DNA of 48,466 bases from Roseateles toxinivorans (GTDB lineage Bacteria > Pseudomonadota > Gammaproteobacteria > Burkholderiales > Burkholderiaceae_C): the NCBI GenBank assembly GCA_945898095.1, contig CAMDHE010000018.1, positions 1 to 48,466 of the forward strand, in the 5' to 3' direction. Numbering within the stretch: position 1 is the first letter of the stretch; each line of letters starts with the position of its first letter. Shown piece after piece: positions 37,900-46,734 of this stretch. The translations under genes were made by a program, and so were the position numbers. The notes beneath the pieces are model-generated. The model ran no database searches and was not told where the DNA came from. It worked only from the letters and a program-made list of their open reading frames with translations.

Positions 37900-40857
37900 A
37901 TGCTGCTTACCCGTAAATCCTCGGCCAACACCCAGTCCTCAACTTCAGGCCTGGTCAACAGCCTGGCGCGCGGCATGTCGCGCGCCATCCCGACGATGGA
38001 CCGGCGCGTTTTCCTGCGTCGATCCGGTTTGGGAGTTGGTGCCGGCATCGCTGCCTCGCAGTTGACGCTGGTGCAGAAAAAGGCCTTTGCGGCCGATGCT
38101 CCGGCCGGCGCCTCGCGCAAGGTCGAGGTCAAACGCACGATCTGCGGCCATTGTTCGGTCGGTTGTGCGGTTGATGCAGTGGTGGAAAACGGCGTTTGGG
38201 TGCGTCAGGAACCGGTGTTCGACTCTCCCATCAACCTCGGCGCCCATTGCGCCAAGGGTGCGGCCTTGCGTGAACATGGTGAAGGCGAGCATCGTTTGCG
38301 CACGCCGATGAAACTGGTCAATGGCAAGTACCAGAAGGTCAGCTGGGACCAGGCATTGACCGAAATTTCGGCCAAGATGATCGAGCTGAAAACACAGAGT
38401 GGGCCGGACTCGGTCTTCATCGTCGGCTCCAGCAAACACAACAACGAGCAGGCCTATCTGCTGCGCAAATGGGTCAGCCTGTGGGGTAGCAATAACTGCG
38501 ATCACCAGGCGCGGATCTGCCATTCGACCACGGTGGCCGGTGTCGCGAACACCTGGGGTTATGGTGCGATGACGAATTCGTACAACGACATGCGCAATTC
38601 GAAGGCGGCGATGTATATCGGCTCGAACGCTGCCGAAGCCCATCCGGTGTCGATGCTGCATATGCTGCATGCCAAGGAGACCGGCTGCAAGATGATCGTG
38701 GTCGATCCCCGCTTCACCCGCACGGCAGCCAAGGCTGATGACTATGTGCGCATCCGCTCGGGCGGAGACATTCCTTTTGTCTTCGGTCTGGTTTATCACA
38801 TCTTCAAGAACGGCTGGGAAGACAAGAAGTACATCAAGGACCGTGTCTACGGCATGGACAAGGTACGCGATGAGATCATGGCTAAATGGACGCCAGACAA
38901 GGTCCTTGAGGCTTGCGGCGTCGACGAGGCGACCTGCTACAAAGTAGCCAAGACGCTGGCCGACAACCGTCCGAGCACGGTCGTCTGGTGTATGGGTCAG
39001 ACCCAGCACACCACCGGCAATGCGGTCGTGCGGGCGTCCTGCATCCTGCAACTAGCGCTTGGCAATGTCGGCGTCAGCGGCGGCGGCACCAACATCTTCC
39101 GCGGGCATGACAATGTCCAGGGCGCGACCGATGTCGGACCCAACCCCGACTCGCTGCCCGGTTATTACGGCCTGGCCGAAGGCGCCTGGAAGCATTACGC
39201 CAAGGTCTGGGGTGTCGACTTCGAGTGGATCAAGAAGCAGTTTGCTCCTGGCATGCTGACCAAGCCCGGCATGACCGTGTCGCGCTGGATTGACGGCGTG
39301 ACCGAGAAGAACGAGTTGATCGACCAGGCGAGCAATCTGCGCGGCCTGTTCTTCTGGGGCCATGCGCCGAACTCGCAAACGCGCGGGCTCGAGATGAAGA
39401 AGGCGATGGACAAGCTTGACCTGCTGGTCGTTGTCGACCCGTTCCCTTCGGCAACCGCGGCGATGGCGGCGATGCCGGGCAAGTCCGAAGACCTGAACCC
39501 GAACCGTGCCGTTTTCCTGCTGCCGGCTTGCACCCAGTTCGAGACCAGCGGTTCCTGCACCGCATCGAACCGGTCGCTGCAATGGCGCGAGAAAGTCATC
39601 GAGCCGCTGTGGGAATCGCGCACCGATCACATGATCATGTACCAGTTGGCGGAAAAACTCGGTTTTGGCAAGGAATTGACCAAGAGCCACAAACTGGTGG
39701 CGGGCAAGGGCGGCATGATGGAGCCTGAGCCCGAGTCGCTGCTGCGGGAAATCAACCGCAGCGTCTGGACCATTGGCTACACCGGCCAGAGCCCGGAGCG
39801 GTTGAAAGCGCATATGCGCAATATGAATGTCTTCGATGTGAAGACGCTCAAGGCCAATGGTGGCATCGACAAGGAAACCGGCTACAAGCTCGATGGCGAC
39901 TATTTCGGTCTGCCCTGGCCTTGTTACGGCACGCCTGAACTGAAGCATCCAGGCTCGCCCAATCTTTACGACACCTCCAAACATGTGATGCAAGGTGGCG
40001 GCAACTTCCGTGCGAATTTCGGCGTCGAACGCGAAGGTGTGAATTTGCTGGCCGAAGATGGCTCGCATTCAAAGGGCGCCGAGATCACCACCGGTTATCC
40101 CGAGTTCGATCACCTGCTGCTGAAAAAGCTCGGTTGGTGGAACGATCTGACCGAAGCCGAGATGAAAGCCGCTGAAGGCAAGAACTGGAAGACCGATCTG
40201 TCGGGCGGCATTCAGCGTGTTGCCATGGCGCATGGTTGCCATCCCTTTGGCAATGCCAAGGCGCGCGCGGTGGTCTGGAACTTCCCCGATCCGATTCCTC
40301 AGCACCGTGAAGCGCTTTATTCGACGCGCCCGGACTTGGTCGCCAAATATCCGACCCATGACGACAAGAAGGCCTTCTGGCGTCTGCCCACCTTGTTCAA
40401 GAGCGTGCAGGAAAAGAACAAGGACATCGGCAAGACCTTCCCGCTGATCATGAGTTCTGGGCGTCTGGTCGAGTACGAGGGTGGCGGCGAAGAAACCCGC
40501 GCTAACCGATGGCTGGCCGAGTTGCAGCAGGAAATGTTCGTCGAGATCAACCCGGCGACAGCCAATGACCGCGGCATCCGCAATGGCGAAGATGTCTGGG
40601 TCACGACGCCGACCGGCGCCAAGTTGACCGTCAAGGCCTTGGTGACCGAGAGGGTCGACCGCGAGACCGTCTGGCTGCCCTTCCACTTCTCGGGTCGCTG
40701 GCAGGGCGTCGATCTGCTTCAGTATTACCCGGAAGGCGCCGCACCTATCGTGCGGGGCGAAGCAGTCAACACGGCCACCACCTATGGTTATGACAGCGTG
40801 ACGATGATGCAAGAGAGCAAGACGACGGTATGCCAGGTTCAGAAGGCAACCGCCTGA
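37900..40857 (+). CDS. fdhA: Formate dehydrogenase alpha subunit, Tat-exported, Cys-type
   Basis: The catalytic subunit, a 985-residue periplasm-facing enzyme that oxidises formate using a bis-MGD metal cofactor. The twin-arginine motif DRRVFLRRSG (R35, R36) is followed by a hydrophobic stretch. The [4Fe-4S] site is C82, C85, C89 and C117. The metal ligand is C207 in ARICHST, where E. coli FdnG has selenocysteine; the adjacent H208 is kept. No in-frame TGA occurs. Molybdopterin motifs include GSNAAEAHPVSM and GGTNIFRGHDNVQG. With TupBCA downstream, the metal is probably tungsten or either metal. Confidence 0.95.
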   Translation: MLLTRKSSANTQSSTSGLVNSLARGMSRAIPTMDRRVFLRRSGLGVGAGIAASQLTLVQKKAFAADAPAGASRKVEVKRTICGHCSVGCAVDAVVENGVWVRQEPVFDSPINLGAHCAKGAALREHGEGEHRLRTPMKLVNGKYQKVSWDQALTEISAKMIELKTQSGPDSVFIVGSSKHNNEQAYLLRKWVSLWGSNNCDHQARICHSTTVAGVANTWGYGAMTNSYNDMRNSKAAMYIGSNAAEAHPVSMLHMLHAKETGCKMIVVDPRFTRTAAKADDYVRIRSGGDIPFVFGLVYHIFKNGWEDKKYIKDRVYGMDKVRDEIMAKWTPDKVLEACGVDEATCYKVAKTLADNRPSTVVWCMGQTQHTTGNAVVRASCILQLALGNVGVSGGGTNIFRGHDNVQGATDVGPNPDSLPGYYGLAEGAWKHYAKVWGVDFEWIKKQFAPGMLTKPGMTVSRWIDGVTEKNELIDQASNLRGLFFWGHAPNSQTRGLEMKKAMDKLDLLVVVDPFPSATAAMAAMPGKSEDLNPNRAVFLLPACTQFETSGSCTASNRSLQWREKVIEPLWESRTDHMIMYQLAEKLGFGKELTKSHKLVAGKGGMMEPEPESLLREINRSVWTIGYTGQSPERLKAHMRNMNVFDVKTLKANGGIDKETGYKLDGDYFGLPWPCYGTPELKHPGSPNLYDTSKHVMQGGGNFRANFGVEREGVNLLAEDGSHSKGAEITTGYPEFDHLLLKKLGWWNDLTEAEMKAAEGKNWKTDLSGGIQRVAMAHGCHPFGNAKARAVVWNFPDPIPQHREALYSTRPDLVAKYPTHDDKKAFWRLPTLFKSVQEKNKDIGKTFPLIMSSGRLVEYEGGGEETRANRWLAELQQEMFVEINPATANDRGIRNGEDVWVTTPTGAKLTVKALVTERVDRETVWLPFHFSGRWQGVDLLQYYPEGAAPIVRGEAVNTATTYGYDSVTMMQESKTTVCQVQKATA

Positions 40858-40893
40858 TGTTCCGCTGAACCTCACCGCCCAACGGAGACTGAT

Positions 40894-41511
40894 ATGGCAA
40901 GAATGAAATTCATCTGCGACGCCGAGCGCTGCATCGAGTGCAACGGTTGCGTAACGGCCTGCAAGGCCGAGAACGATGTGCCTTGGGGCGTCAACCGGCG
41001 CCGCGTGGTCACGCTCAATGATGGTGTGGCTGGCGAGAAAAGCATTTCGGTCGCCTGCATGCATTGCTCGGACGCCCCCTGCATGGCGGTCTGCCCGGTC
41101 AACTGCTTTTACCGCACCGACGAGGGCGTGGTCCTGCATGACAAGGACATCTGCATCGGCTGCGGCTATTGCTCCTATGCCTGCCCATTCGGCGCACCGC
41201 AGTTCCCGAGCAACGGCAATTTTGGCTTGCGCGGCAAGATGGATAAATGCACCTTCTGCGCCGGTGGCCCTGAAGTCAACGGCAGCGAAGCCGAGAACGA
41301 GAAATACGGCCGCAACCGTCTCTCGGAAGGCAAGTTGCCAGCCTGCGCCGAGATGTGCTCGACCAAGGCTTTGCTGGGCGGCGACGGCGATGTGGTGGCG
41401 GACATCTTCCGTACCCGCGTGCTCAATCGAGGCAAGGGCAGCGAAGTCTGGGGCTGGGGTACCGCTTATGGCAAACCGGCGCAAAGCGCTGCCGCCGAGG
41501 TGAAAAAGTGA
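40894..41511 (+). CDS. fdhB: Formate dehydrogenase beta (iron-sulfur) subunit
   Basis: A 205-residue electron-transfer subunit with cysteine motifs for four [4Fe-4S] clusters: CIECNGCVTAC (about 14-23), CMHCSDAPCMAVCPVNC (about 54-70), CIGCGYCSYAC (about 88-98) and CTFC paired with CAEMC near residues 117 and 147. There is no membrane anchor in this short version, unlike E. coli FdnH, so the gamma subunit should hold it. It carries electrons from FdhA to heme b. It lies 36 nt after fdhA and overlaps the next small gene by 4 nt (GTGA). Confidence 0.94.
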   Translation: MARMKFICDAERCIECNGCVTACKAENDVPWGVNRRRVVTLNDGVAGEKSISVACMHCSDAPCMAVCPVNCFYRTDEGVVLHDKDICIGCGYCSYACPFGAPQFPSNGNFGLRGKMDKCTFCAGGPEVNGSEAENEKYGRNRLSEGKLPACAEMCSTKALLGGDGDVVADIFRTRVLNRGKGSEVWGWGTAYGKPAQSAAAEVKK

Positions 41512-41747
41512 AGGCCGGCGGATTACAGGTCATCGCGGTCATTGCAGCCATGTTGATGCTGTCTGCCTGCGGCGAGCGCGCGCAGCGTCTGGATGGGTCG
41601 GCCAAGTCCTGGGACGCACCGGCCTGGTCGGTGTCGGCCGCAGCCAACCCTGCTTTTGCGGCGGCAGGCTGGAAGGCTGGCGACAAGACCTCCTGGCAAG
41701 AGCAGATGCGCCTGCGCAACCAAGCGCAAAACGACTACGTGCGTTAA
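41508..41747 (+). CDS. Small lipoprotein between FDH beta and gamma genes
   Basis: A 79-residue predicted lipoprotein. It starts at the GTG at 41508, whose GTGA overlaps the fdhB stop, then KAGGLQVIAVIAAMLMLSAC with lipobox LSAC. The mature part contains WDAPAWS, NPAFAAAGWKAGDKTSWQEQ and ends NQAQNDYVR. No known domain. Its position inside the FDH core suggests a membrane-assembly or complex-stabilising accessory. It lies 16 nt before the gamma subunit gene. GTG is the only plausible start; an upstream frame runs into fdhB. Confidence 0.75.
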   Translation: MKAGGLQVIAVIAAMLMLSACGERAQRLDGSAKSWDAPAWSVSAAANPAFAAAGWKAGDKTSWQEQMRLRNQAQNDYVR

Positions 41748-41763
41748 GCACTGGGGAGCAGCG

Positions 41764-42897
41764 ATGCAATACCCGATTCAGACAGCAAAGTTGCTGGCCT
41801 GCCTGGCGATGAGCCTGGCGATGCCGGTGGTGTTCGCACAGACCTCGGTCAACCCGGCGATGGCGGCTTCGGCTGCGGCCTTTGTCGCGCCCGCCGAACC
41901 ACAGGCCGACGAAAGCAACGCCCAGCGCTCGAAGAGCCAGCCCGGCAACAACGCGCCTTTCTGGCGTGGCGTGCTTGACTCAGGCGTACAACCAGGCATC
42001 AGCAATCTGCCCGGCGCCGAGCAGGGCGTGCTGATCCAGCCGATCCTCCAGTATCCGGGCTCACGCCTGACAACGGCCGGTGAAGCCTGGCGCCAGGTAC
42101 GCAACCAATGGATCATTCCTTACGGCGGATCCTTGCTGCTGATCACCTTGCTCGGCTTGGGTTTGTTCTATTACACCAAGGGTCCGCTGGGCGGAGAAAT
42201 TCCCGACACCGGCCGGAAAATCGAACGTTTCAGCTATTTCGAGCGGGCTGCGCATTGGAGCAATGCCGCGGCGTTTTCGGTGCTGGCGATCTCCGGTCTG
42301 GTGATCGCCTTTGGCAAGTATTTCCTGCTGCCGGTGCTCGGTGCCACCTTGTTCGGCTGGCTCACCTATGCGCTGAAAACCGCGCACAATTTCGCCGGGC
42401 CTTTGTTCGCGGTGTCGCTGGTGGTCGTGTTCATCACCTTCATGCGCGACAACATTCCGTCGCGCAACGACCTGGTCTGGCTGCTCAAGGGCGGCGGCAT
42501 GTTTGGCAAGGAGCATCTTCCTTCGGAGCGCTACAACACCGGTGAGAAATTCGTTTTCTGGGCCGGTGTGTTTGTACTTGGCTTCGTGGTCGTGGCATCC
42601 GGATTGGTACTCGACAAGTTGGTGCCCGGCATGGGCTACCTGCGCGGTGACATGCAGATCGCCAATATGGTTCATGGTGTCGCGACGGTCCTGATGATGG
42701 TCTTGTTCATGGGCCATATCTATCTCGGCACCATCGGCACCAAGGGCGCCCTCGATGGCATGAAGACCGGTTATGTCGACGAGGCCTGGGCGCGCGAGCA
42801 CCATGACCTTTGGTACGAAGACATCCGTTCCGGCAGGATTCCCGAGCATCGCACCCCGGCGGCCAAGGCCGACGCAGGTGTGGCTGCCCAGCACTGA
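41764..42897 (+). CDS. fdhC: Formate dehydrogenase gamma (cytochrome b556) subunit
   Basis: The inner-membrane diheme b subunit that passes electrons to quinone, 377 residues. It has an unusual N-terminus: a signal-like segment (LLACLAMSLAMPVVFAQ), then a Pro/Ser-rich periplasmic stretch to about 105 before the first typical helix (YGGSLLLITLLGLGLFYY). Heme-ligand histidines are expected in RAAHWSNAAAF, KTAHNFAGPLFAV, NMVHGVATVLM and FMGHIYLG. Four transmembrane helices form the core, plus one near the N-terminus. It ends with a soluble tail (EHRTPAAKADAG). The start at 41764 follows the lipoprotein by 16 nt. Confidence 0.93.
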   Translation: MQYPIQTAKLLACLAMSLAMPVVFAQTSVNPAMAASAAAFVAPAEPQADESNAQRSKSQPGNNAPFWRGVLDSGVQPGISNLPGAEQGVLIQPILQYPGSRLTTAGEAWRQVRNQWIIPYGGSLLLITLLGLGLFYYTKGPLGGEIPDTGRKIERFSYFERAAHWSNAAAFSVLAISGLVIAFGKYFLLPVLGATLFGWLTYALKTAHNFAGPLFAVSLVVVFITFMRDNIPSRNDLVWLLKGGGMFGKEHLPSERYNTGEKFVFWAGVFVLGFVVVASGLVLDKLVPGMGYLRGDMQIANMVHGVATVLMMVLFMGHIYLGTIGTKGALDGMKTGYVDEAWAREHHDLWYEDIRSGRIPEHRTPAAKADAGVAAQH

Positions 42898-42916
42898 GAC
42901 CGACGAGGACAAACCC

Positions 42917-43282
42917 ATGCGCTGCTCATATTCAATTTCAATCCTTGCGATCACCGCTGCCATGCTGGCTGGTTCGGTCTGGGCCAAGTTGCCTGCGCCG
43001 AGCGACGAAGCCAAGGAAAAAGCGGCCTTGGCCGCAGCCAAGACCGCCTGGTCTGACAAGGTCTCGGCCTACCAGACCTGCCAGTCGATGAACCGCGTCG
43101 CCGACAGTTATCGCAAGACTGCCAAGGCGGCAGGCAAGCCGGCCTCGGCGCCAGTAGCTACTCCTGCTTGTGCCGATCCGGGGCCTTTTGTGCCGCCGGT
43201 GGCTGCAGCAGCACCGGTTGCACCAGCAGCACCGGTTGCGCCAGCAGCCGCCGAGGCAGCGAAGGCAACGCCGAAAAAGTGA
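42917..43282 (+). CDS. Small exported Ala/Pro-rich protein
   Basis: A 121-residue exported protein. The signal peptide is MRCSYSISILAITAAMLAGSVWA. The middle (KLPAPSDEAKEKAALAAAKTAWSDKVSAYQTCQSMNRVADSYRKT, residues 24-68) is helical with one cysteine, and CADPGPFVPP precedes a low-complexity Ala/Pro tail encoded by two 18-nt repeats. It starts 19 nt after the gamma subunit gene and GAGGA is upstream. A periplasmic accessory or heme-associated role is possible, but nothing in the sequence proves one. The fold is not recognised. Confidence 0.75.
   Translation: MRCSYSISILAITAAMLAGSVWAKLPAPSDEAKEKAALAAAKTAWSDKVSAYQTCQSMNRVADSYRKTAKAAGKPASAPVATPACADPGPFVPPVAAAAPVAPAAPVAPAAAEAAKATPKK
43211..43246 (+). 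repeat. Two 18-nt tandem repeats
   Basis: GCACCGGTTGCACCAGCA then GCACCGGTTGCGCCAGCA, encoding APVAPA twice in the tail of the small exported protein. One base differs. Confidence 0.85.
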
Positions 43283-43343
43283 CGCAAGCTGGCAAGACCG
43301 GCAGCGCCTGGCGGACCCTCGGCGCCAGCATCCTTTTCCGCTG

Positions 43344-44417
43344 ATGAGTGACTTCTGGCCGGCCTGCGGCTATGTTCATCTGGAGTTGACGCCGCAGGGC
43401 TGGCTGAAACCGACCGAAGCCTATCTGCGCTTGTTCCTGGACTTGCCTGAACTGGCTTTGCTGCCCGAATCCTGCCGGGCCGAAATCGCCTTGCACCAAC
43501 TGCTGCGGGCGGCGCCAATCAGCGCAGTCAGCGCCAAGCAACTCGGCGCGCTGAAGGACGCAGATGCGCGTGCCAATTACGCGATGTTTCTGGCTTTCCG
43601 CGACGCTTTGCTTGCGGCCGGGTCGCTGGAGGCCTATTACCTCGGCCTGATGCGCAGCCAGCGAATCGATGTGCCGCCGCTGTTCATCGACGCAATCGTG
43701 CAGGCTGTCTTGCGCCATCTGCTCGACGCTTGCGATGATGCCTTCCAGGCGCGCGCCGCCGAGCTGCTGTTCCGGCCCCAGCGTCTGACGCTGACCGAAG
43801 GCCGCTTGCTCTGCGCCGATCTCGAATCCGTCGATATGTTGCAGGAAACCGCAGGCCTGGGCAGCATCGGCCGTCTGCTGGTACAGGCCCAGGCGCCCCT
43901 GCGCAAGGTCGAGATGGCGGTGTTGACGCCCGAGAACGCCAGTGATTACTGGCAGCGCAGCGGACGCCATTTGTTCGCGCTCGACCTGACGCATGAAATC
44001 AGCAATGACCTCGGCCATGGCCTGAGCTTCACCCTGATCCGCAGTCAGTCCGGGCTGAAGGCGCTGTCGCGGGTGATGGAAGCCTGGATCCGCCATTTCC
44101 TTGGCTGCAAGGTCAAGATCACGCCGCTGCAGCAGATTGACGACCCTGCTTGGCGCTGGCATGTCGGCCTCGATGTCGAGGCGATGCGACTGCTCAACGA
44201 TCTCTATGAAGACCGGCCGGTCGATGCCGAACGCATGCAGCGCTTGATCAGCCTGTTCAGGCTTGAATTTGACGATGCTGCTGAACTCAACCCGGTGATG
44301 GCCGCCGGAGGCAAGGCCAAACCGGTCTATCTCGGGCTGGCCATGAACGCCGAGCAGACGCTCCGGCTGAAGCCGCAGAACCTGTTGCTGAATCTCCCTC
44401 TGGCAGCCTTGATGTGA
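43344..44417 (+). CDS. DUF6352-like protein of the formate dehydrogenase operon
   Basis: A 357-residue soluble protein without signal peptide or membrane helix. It begins MSDFWPACGYVHLELTPQGWLKPTEAYLR, which I recall as the opening of the DUF6352 family seen near formate dehydrogenase genes in Burkholderiales. Sequence features include RFRxxLLxx-type Leu/Ala-rich helices and a middle stretch FALDLTHEISNDLGHGLSF (residues 215-233). No metal or nucleotide motif was found. Function unknown; by position it may assist tungstate delivery or FDH assembly. The start is in frame with a longer upstream Arg/Gln-rich extension that was rejected. It follows by 61 nt. Confidence 0.72.
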   Translation: MSDFWPACGYVHLELTPQGWLKPTEAYLRLFLDLPELALLPESCRAEIALHQLLRAAPISAVSAKQLGALKDADARANYAMFLAFRDALLAAGSLEAYYLGLMRSQRIDVPPLFIDAIVQAVLRHLLDACDDAFQARAAELLFRPQRLTLTEGRLLCADLESVDMLQETAGLGSIGRLLVQAQAPLRKVEMAVLTPENASDYWQRSGRHLFALDLTHEISNDLGHGLSFTLIRSQSGLKALSRVMEAWIRHFLGCKVKITPLQQIDDPAWRWHVGLDVEAMRLLNDLYEDRPVDAERMQRLISLFRLEFDDAAELNPVMAAGGKAKPVYLGLAMNAEQTLRLKPQNLLLNLPLAALM

Positions 44418-44447
44418 TACTGCAGATCCATTGCCACTGGCCCCGCC

Positions 44448-45161
44448 TTGAACGCCTTTGCTGAAAGTCTGCGCACCGCGATTTCGCTAGTGCTCGATGC
44501 CGACCCCGTGCTGCTGCGCACCGTCGAGTTGTCCGTCTCGGTCAGCGGCGCAGCTTGCCTGATCGCGGCCGGATTCGGCCTTTCGCTGGGAGCCTGGCTG
44601 GCAGTCACCCGGATGCCCGGTCACCGGGCGCTGGTGGTGTTGCTGAATACTTTGCTGGCTCTGCCATCGGTGGTGGTGGGGCTGGTGGTTTATCTGCTGC
44701 TGTCGCGCAGCGGACCGCTCGGTTCATGGGGCATTCTGTTCACGCCCGGCGCGATGGTGATCGCGCAGACGATGCTGGTGCTGCCCGTGGTGGCGGCGCT
44801 GTCGCGCCAACTGGTGCGCGACAGCCTGCGCGATGGCGGCGATCAGCTGCGCTCGATGGGTGCGCGGCCGATCACCAACGCCTTGCTGATGCTGTTGCAC
44901 GAGCGTTGGGCGGTCGCGACGATCCTGCTGACTGCCTTCGGCCGCGCAGTGTCGGAAGTCGGGGCGGTGATGATCGTCGGCGGCAATATCGACGGGGTGA
45001 CGCGGGTGATCACCACCACCATCGCGCTTGAAACCAGCAAGGGCGATCTGCCGCTGGCCTTGGCGCTGGGCTTGGTCTTGCTGGCCCTGGTCGGCCTGAT
45101 CAATCTGGCGATCGCGCTGAGCCAGGGTGCACAGCGCGCCGATGCTGCAGGGGCCAGGTGA
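44448..45161 (+). CDS. tupB: Tungstate ABC transporter permease
   Basis: A 237-residue inner-membrane permease with about 5-6 helices. It starts at a TTG (44448), giving MNAFAESLRTAISLVLDADP, the usual start of TupB proteins; no ATG lies nearby. The typical EAA-like loop is seen as GDQLRSMGARPITNALLMLLHERW. The SEVGAVMIVGGNIDG motif near the C-terminal half is characteristic of TupB. It forms the channel for tungstate in the operon. Its stop overlaps the tupC start. Confidence 0.9.
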   Translation: MNAFAESLRTAISLVLDADPVLLRTVELSVSVSGAACLIAAGFGLSLGAWLAVTRMPGHRALVVLLNTLLALPSVVVGLVVYLLLSRSGPLGSWGILFTPGAMVIAQTMLVLPVVAALSRQLVRDSLRDGGDQLRSMGARPITNALLMLLHERWAVATILLTAFGRAVSEVGAVMIVGGNIDGVTRVITTTIALETSKGDLPLALALGLVLLALVGLINLAIALSQGAQRADAAGAR

Positions 45162-45868
45162 TGAGCGATACAGGGCCGCTGATCAGCCTGTCCGACTTCG
45201 GCGTCAAATTCGGCGCAGTCACTGCGCTGCGTGATGTCAATCTGCAAGTCAATCAGGGCGACTTCATCGCGCTGATCGGGGCCAATGGCTCGGGCAAGAC
45301 CACCTTGCTGCAGGCCTTGCACGGCTTGCTGCCCGGCCATTCCGGTCAGCGGCTCGCCAGTGCGGCCAGGCAGGTGATGGTGTTCCAGCGTCCGTTCATG
45401 CTGCGACTTTCGGTCTGGAACAACCTGCGCCTGGCGCTATGGCTGGCCAAGGTCCCGGCGGCGTCGAGAGCCACATTGGCCTTGCAGGCCTTGCAACTGG
45501 CAGGGCTGACGGCCTTGCGTGACCGTCCGGCGCGCGCCTTGTCGGGCGGGGAGCAGCAGCGGCTGGCCCTGGCAAGGGCCTGGGCAACGCGCCCGGCCTT
45601 GCTGTTCCTTGATGAACCGACTGCCAACCTCGACCCCTCGGCCAAGAAAGACATTGAAGAATTGCTGGCCGGCTTCAAGGCTGCCGGTATGACCTTGATC
45701 ATGAGCACGCACAATCTCGGCCAAGCCAAGCGCCTGGCCAGCCGCGTGGTCTACCTTGAATATGGGAAAATAATGGTAGATTTGGCGACTGCACGCTTCT
45801 TCAGCGAGCCAGTCGGGGACAGCGCAGCGCTGTTTTTAAAAGGGCAACTGAAATGGAACCAGGAATGA
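45161..45868 (+). CDS. tupC: Tungstate ABC transporter ATP-binding protein
   Basis: A 235-residue ABC ATPase powering tungstate import. Walker A is GANGSGKTT (about 37-45), the signature LSGGEQQRLALARAW (about 131-145) and Walker B LLFLDEPTANLD (about 151-162), with H-loop STHNLGQ. There is no C-terminal regulatory TOBE domain, consistent with TupC as opposed to ModC. The ATG at 45161 shares one base with the tupB stop; a GTG one codon earlier is also possible. Confidence 0.91.
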   Translation: MSDTGPLISLSDFGVKFGAVTALRDVNLQVNQGDFIALIGANGSGKTTLLQALHGLLPGHSGQRLASAARQVMVFQRPFMLRLSVWNNLRLALWLAKVPAASRATLALQALQLAGLTALRDRPARALSGGEQQRLALARAWATRPALLFLDEPTANLDPSAKKDIEELLAGFKAAGMTLIMSTHNLGQAKRLASRVVYLEYGKIMVDLATARFFSEPVGDSAALFLKGQLKWNQE

Positions 45869-46704
45869 AATCAATTGCCTTGAAACGGCTGGCGCTGCTG
45901 GCGCTTTGCCTCGCACCTTGGCTGAGTCTGCCGGCATTGGCACAGGACAAGACCATCCTGATGGCGTCGACCACCAGCACCGAGCAATCGGGCCTGTTTG
46001 CCCATTTGCTGCCGGCCTTCACCAAGGCGCGTGGCATCGAGGTCAGGGTGGTGGCGCAGGGCACTGGTCAGGCGCTCGACATGGGCCGGCGCGGCGATGC
46101 CGATGTGCTGTTCGTGCATGACCAGGTTGCTGAAGAAAAGCTTGTTGCTGAAGGCTTTGGACTGGCGCGTCGGGCGGTGATGTTCAACGATTTCGTGTTG
46201 GTCGGCCCGGCTGCCGATCCGGCTGGCGTGCGCGGCCGCGACCTGGTCCTCGGCTTGAAAAAATTGGCGGCTTCCGGGCAGGTTTTCGTCTCCCGTGGCG
46301 ACAAGAGCGGCACCCATGCGGCCGAGCTGCGCTTCTGGAAAACGGCCGGCATCGACAACCCTGCGGCCAAGACGCCCGAACTGTCGATCGACTACCGCGC
46401 CTGCGGCTGCGGCATGGGTCCGGCCTTGAATATCGCTGCCAGCACCGATGCTTATGTGCTTACCGATCGTGGCACCTGGCTGTCGTTCAAGAACCGCGGC
46501 AAGTTGGCGGTGCTGCTGGAGGGTGACAACAAGCTGTTCAATCAATATGGCGTCATCGTCGTCAATCCGGCCCGGCACCCGCATACCAAAACCGCGCTGG
46601 CCCAGGCTTTTTCGGATTGGGTTGTGTCGCCCGAGGGTCAGGCAGTGATTGCCAGCTACAAGATCGGCGGCGAGCAATTGTTCTTTCCGAACGCCCAGCG
46701 CTGA
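45865..46704 (+). CDS. tupA: Tungstate-binding periplasmic protein
   Basis: A 279-residue substrate-binding protein. The signal peptide MKSIALKRLALLALCLAPWL ends near ALA-QD (residue 27). The mature N-terminus ILMASTTSTEQSG contains the TupA-type TTS motif that binds the oxyanion with high tungstate preference. SRGDKSGTHAAELRFW and TDRGTWLSFK are further family motifs. The ATG at 45865 overlaps the tupC stop (ATGA), and was chosen over a Met four codons earlier. With tupBC it forms a complete importer. Confidence 0.92.
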   Translation: MKSIALKRLALLALCLAPWLSLPALAQDKTILMASTTSTEQSGLFAHLLPAFTKARGIEVRVVAQGTGQALDMGRRGDADVLFVHDQVAEEKLVAEGFGLARRAVMFNDFVLVGPAADPAGVRGRDLVLGLKKLAASGQVFVSRGDKSGTHAAELRFWKTAGIDNPAAKTPELSIDYRACGCGMGPALNIAASTDAYVLTDRGTWLSFKNRGKLAVLLEGDNKLFNQYGVIVVNPARHPHTKTALAQAFSDWVVSPEGQAVIASYKIGGEQLFFPNAQR

Positions 46705-46734
46705 ATTGCTGCCGTATTGCGGCGAGAATCCAGC

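Noticed and set aside
38518-38520. Selenocysteine insertion at the FDH active site
   Set aside because: The codon is TGC (C207), not TGA, so no selenocysteine machinery is needed.
37945-39051. 368-codon open frame antisense to fdhA
   Set aside because: A shadow of the FDH alpha subunit; the translation has no recognisable domain.
43170-43343. Arg/Gln-rich extension of the DUF6352-like gene
   Set aside because: It overlaps the preceding exported-protein gene in another frame and lacks a start context; the ATG at 43344 fits the family.
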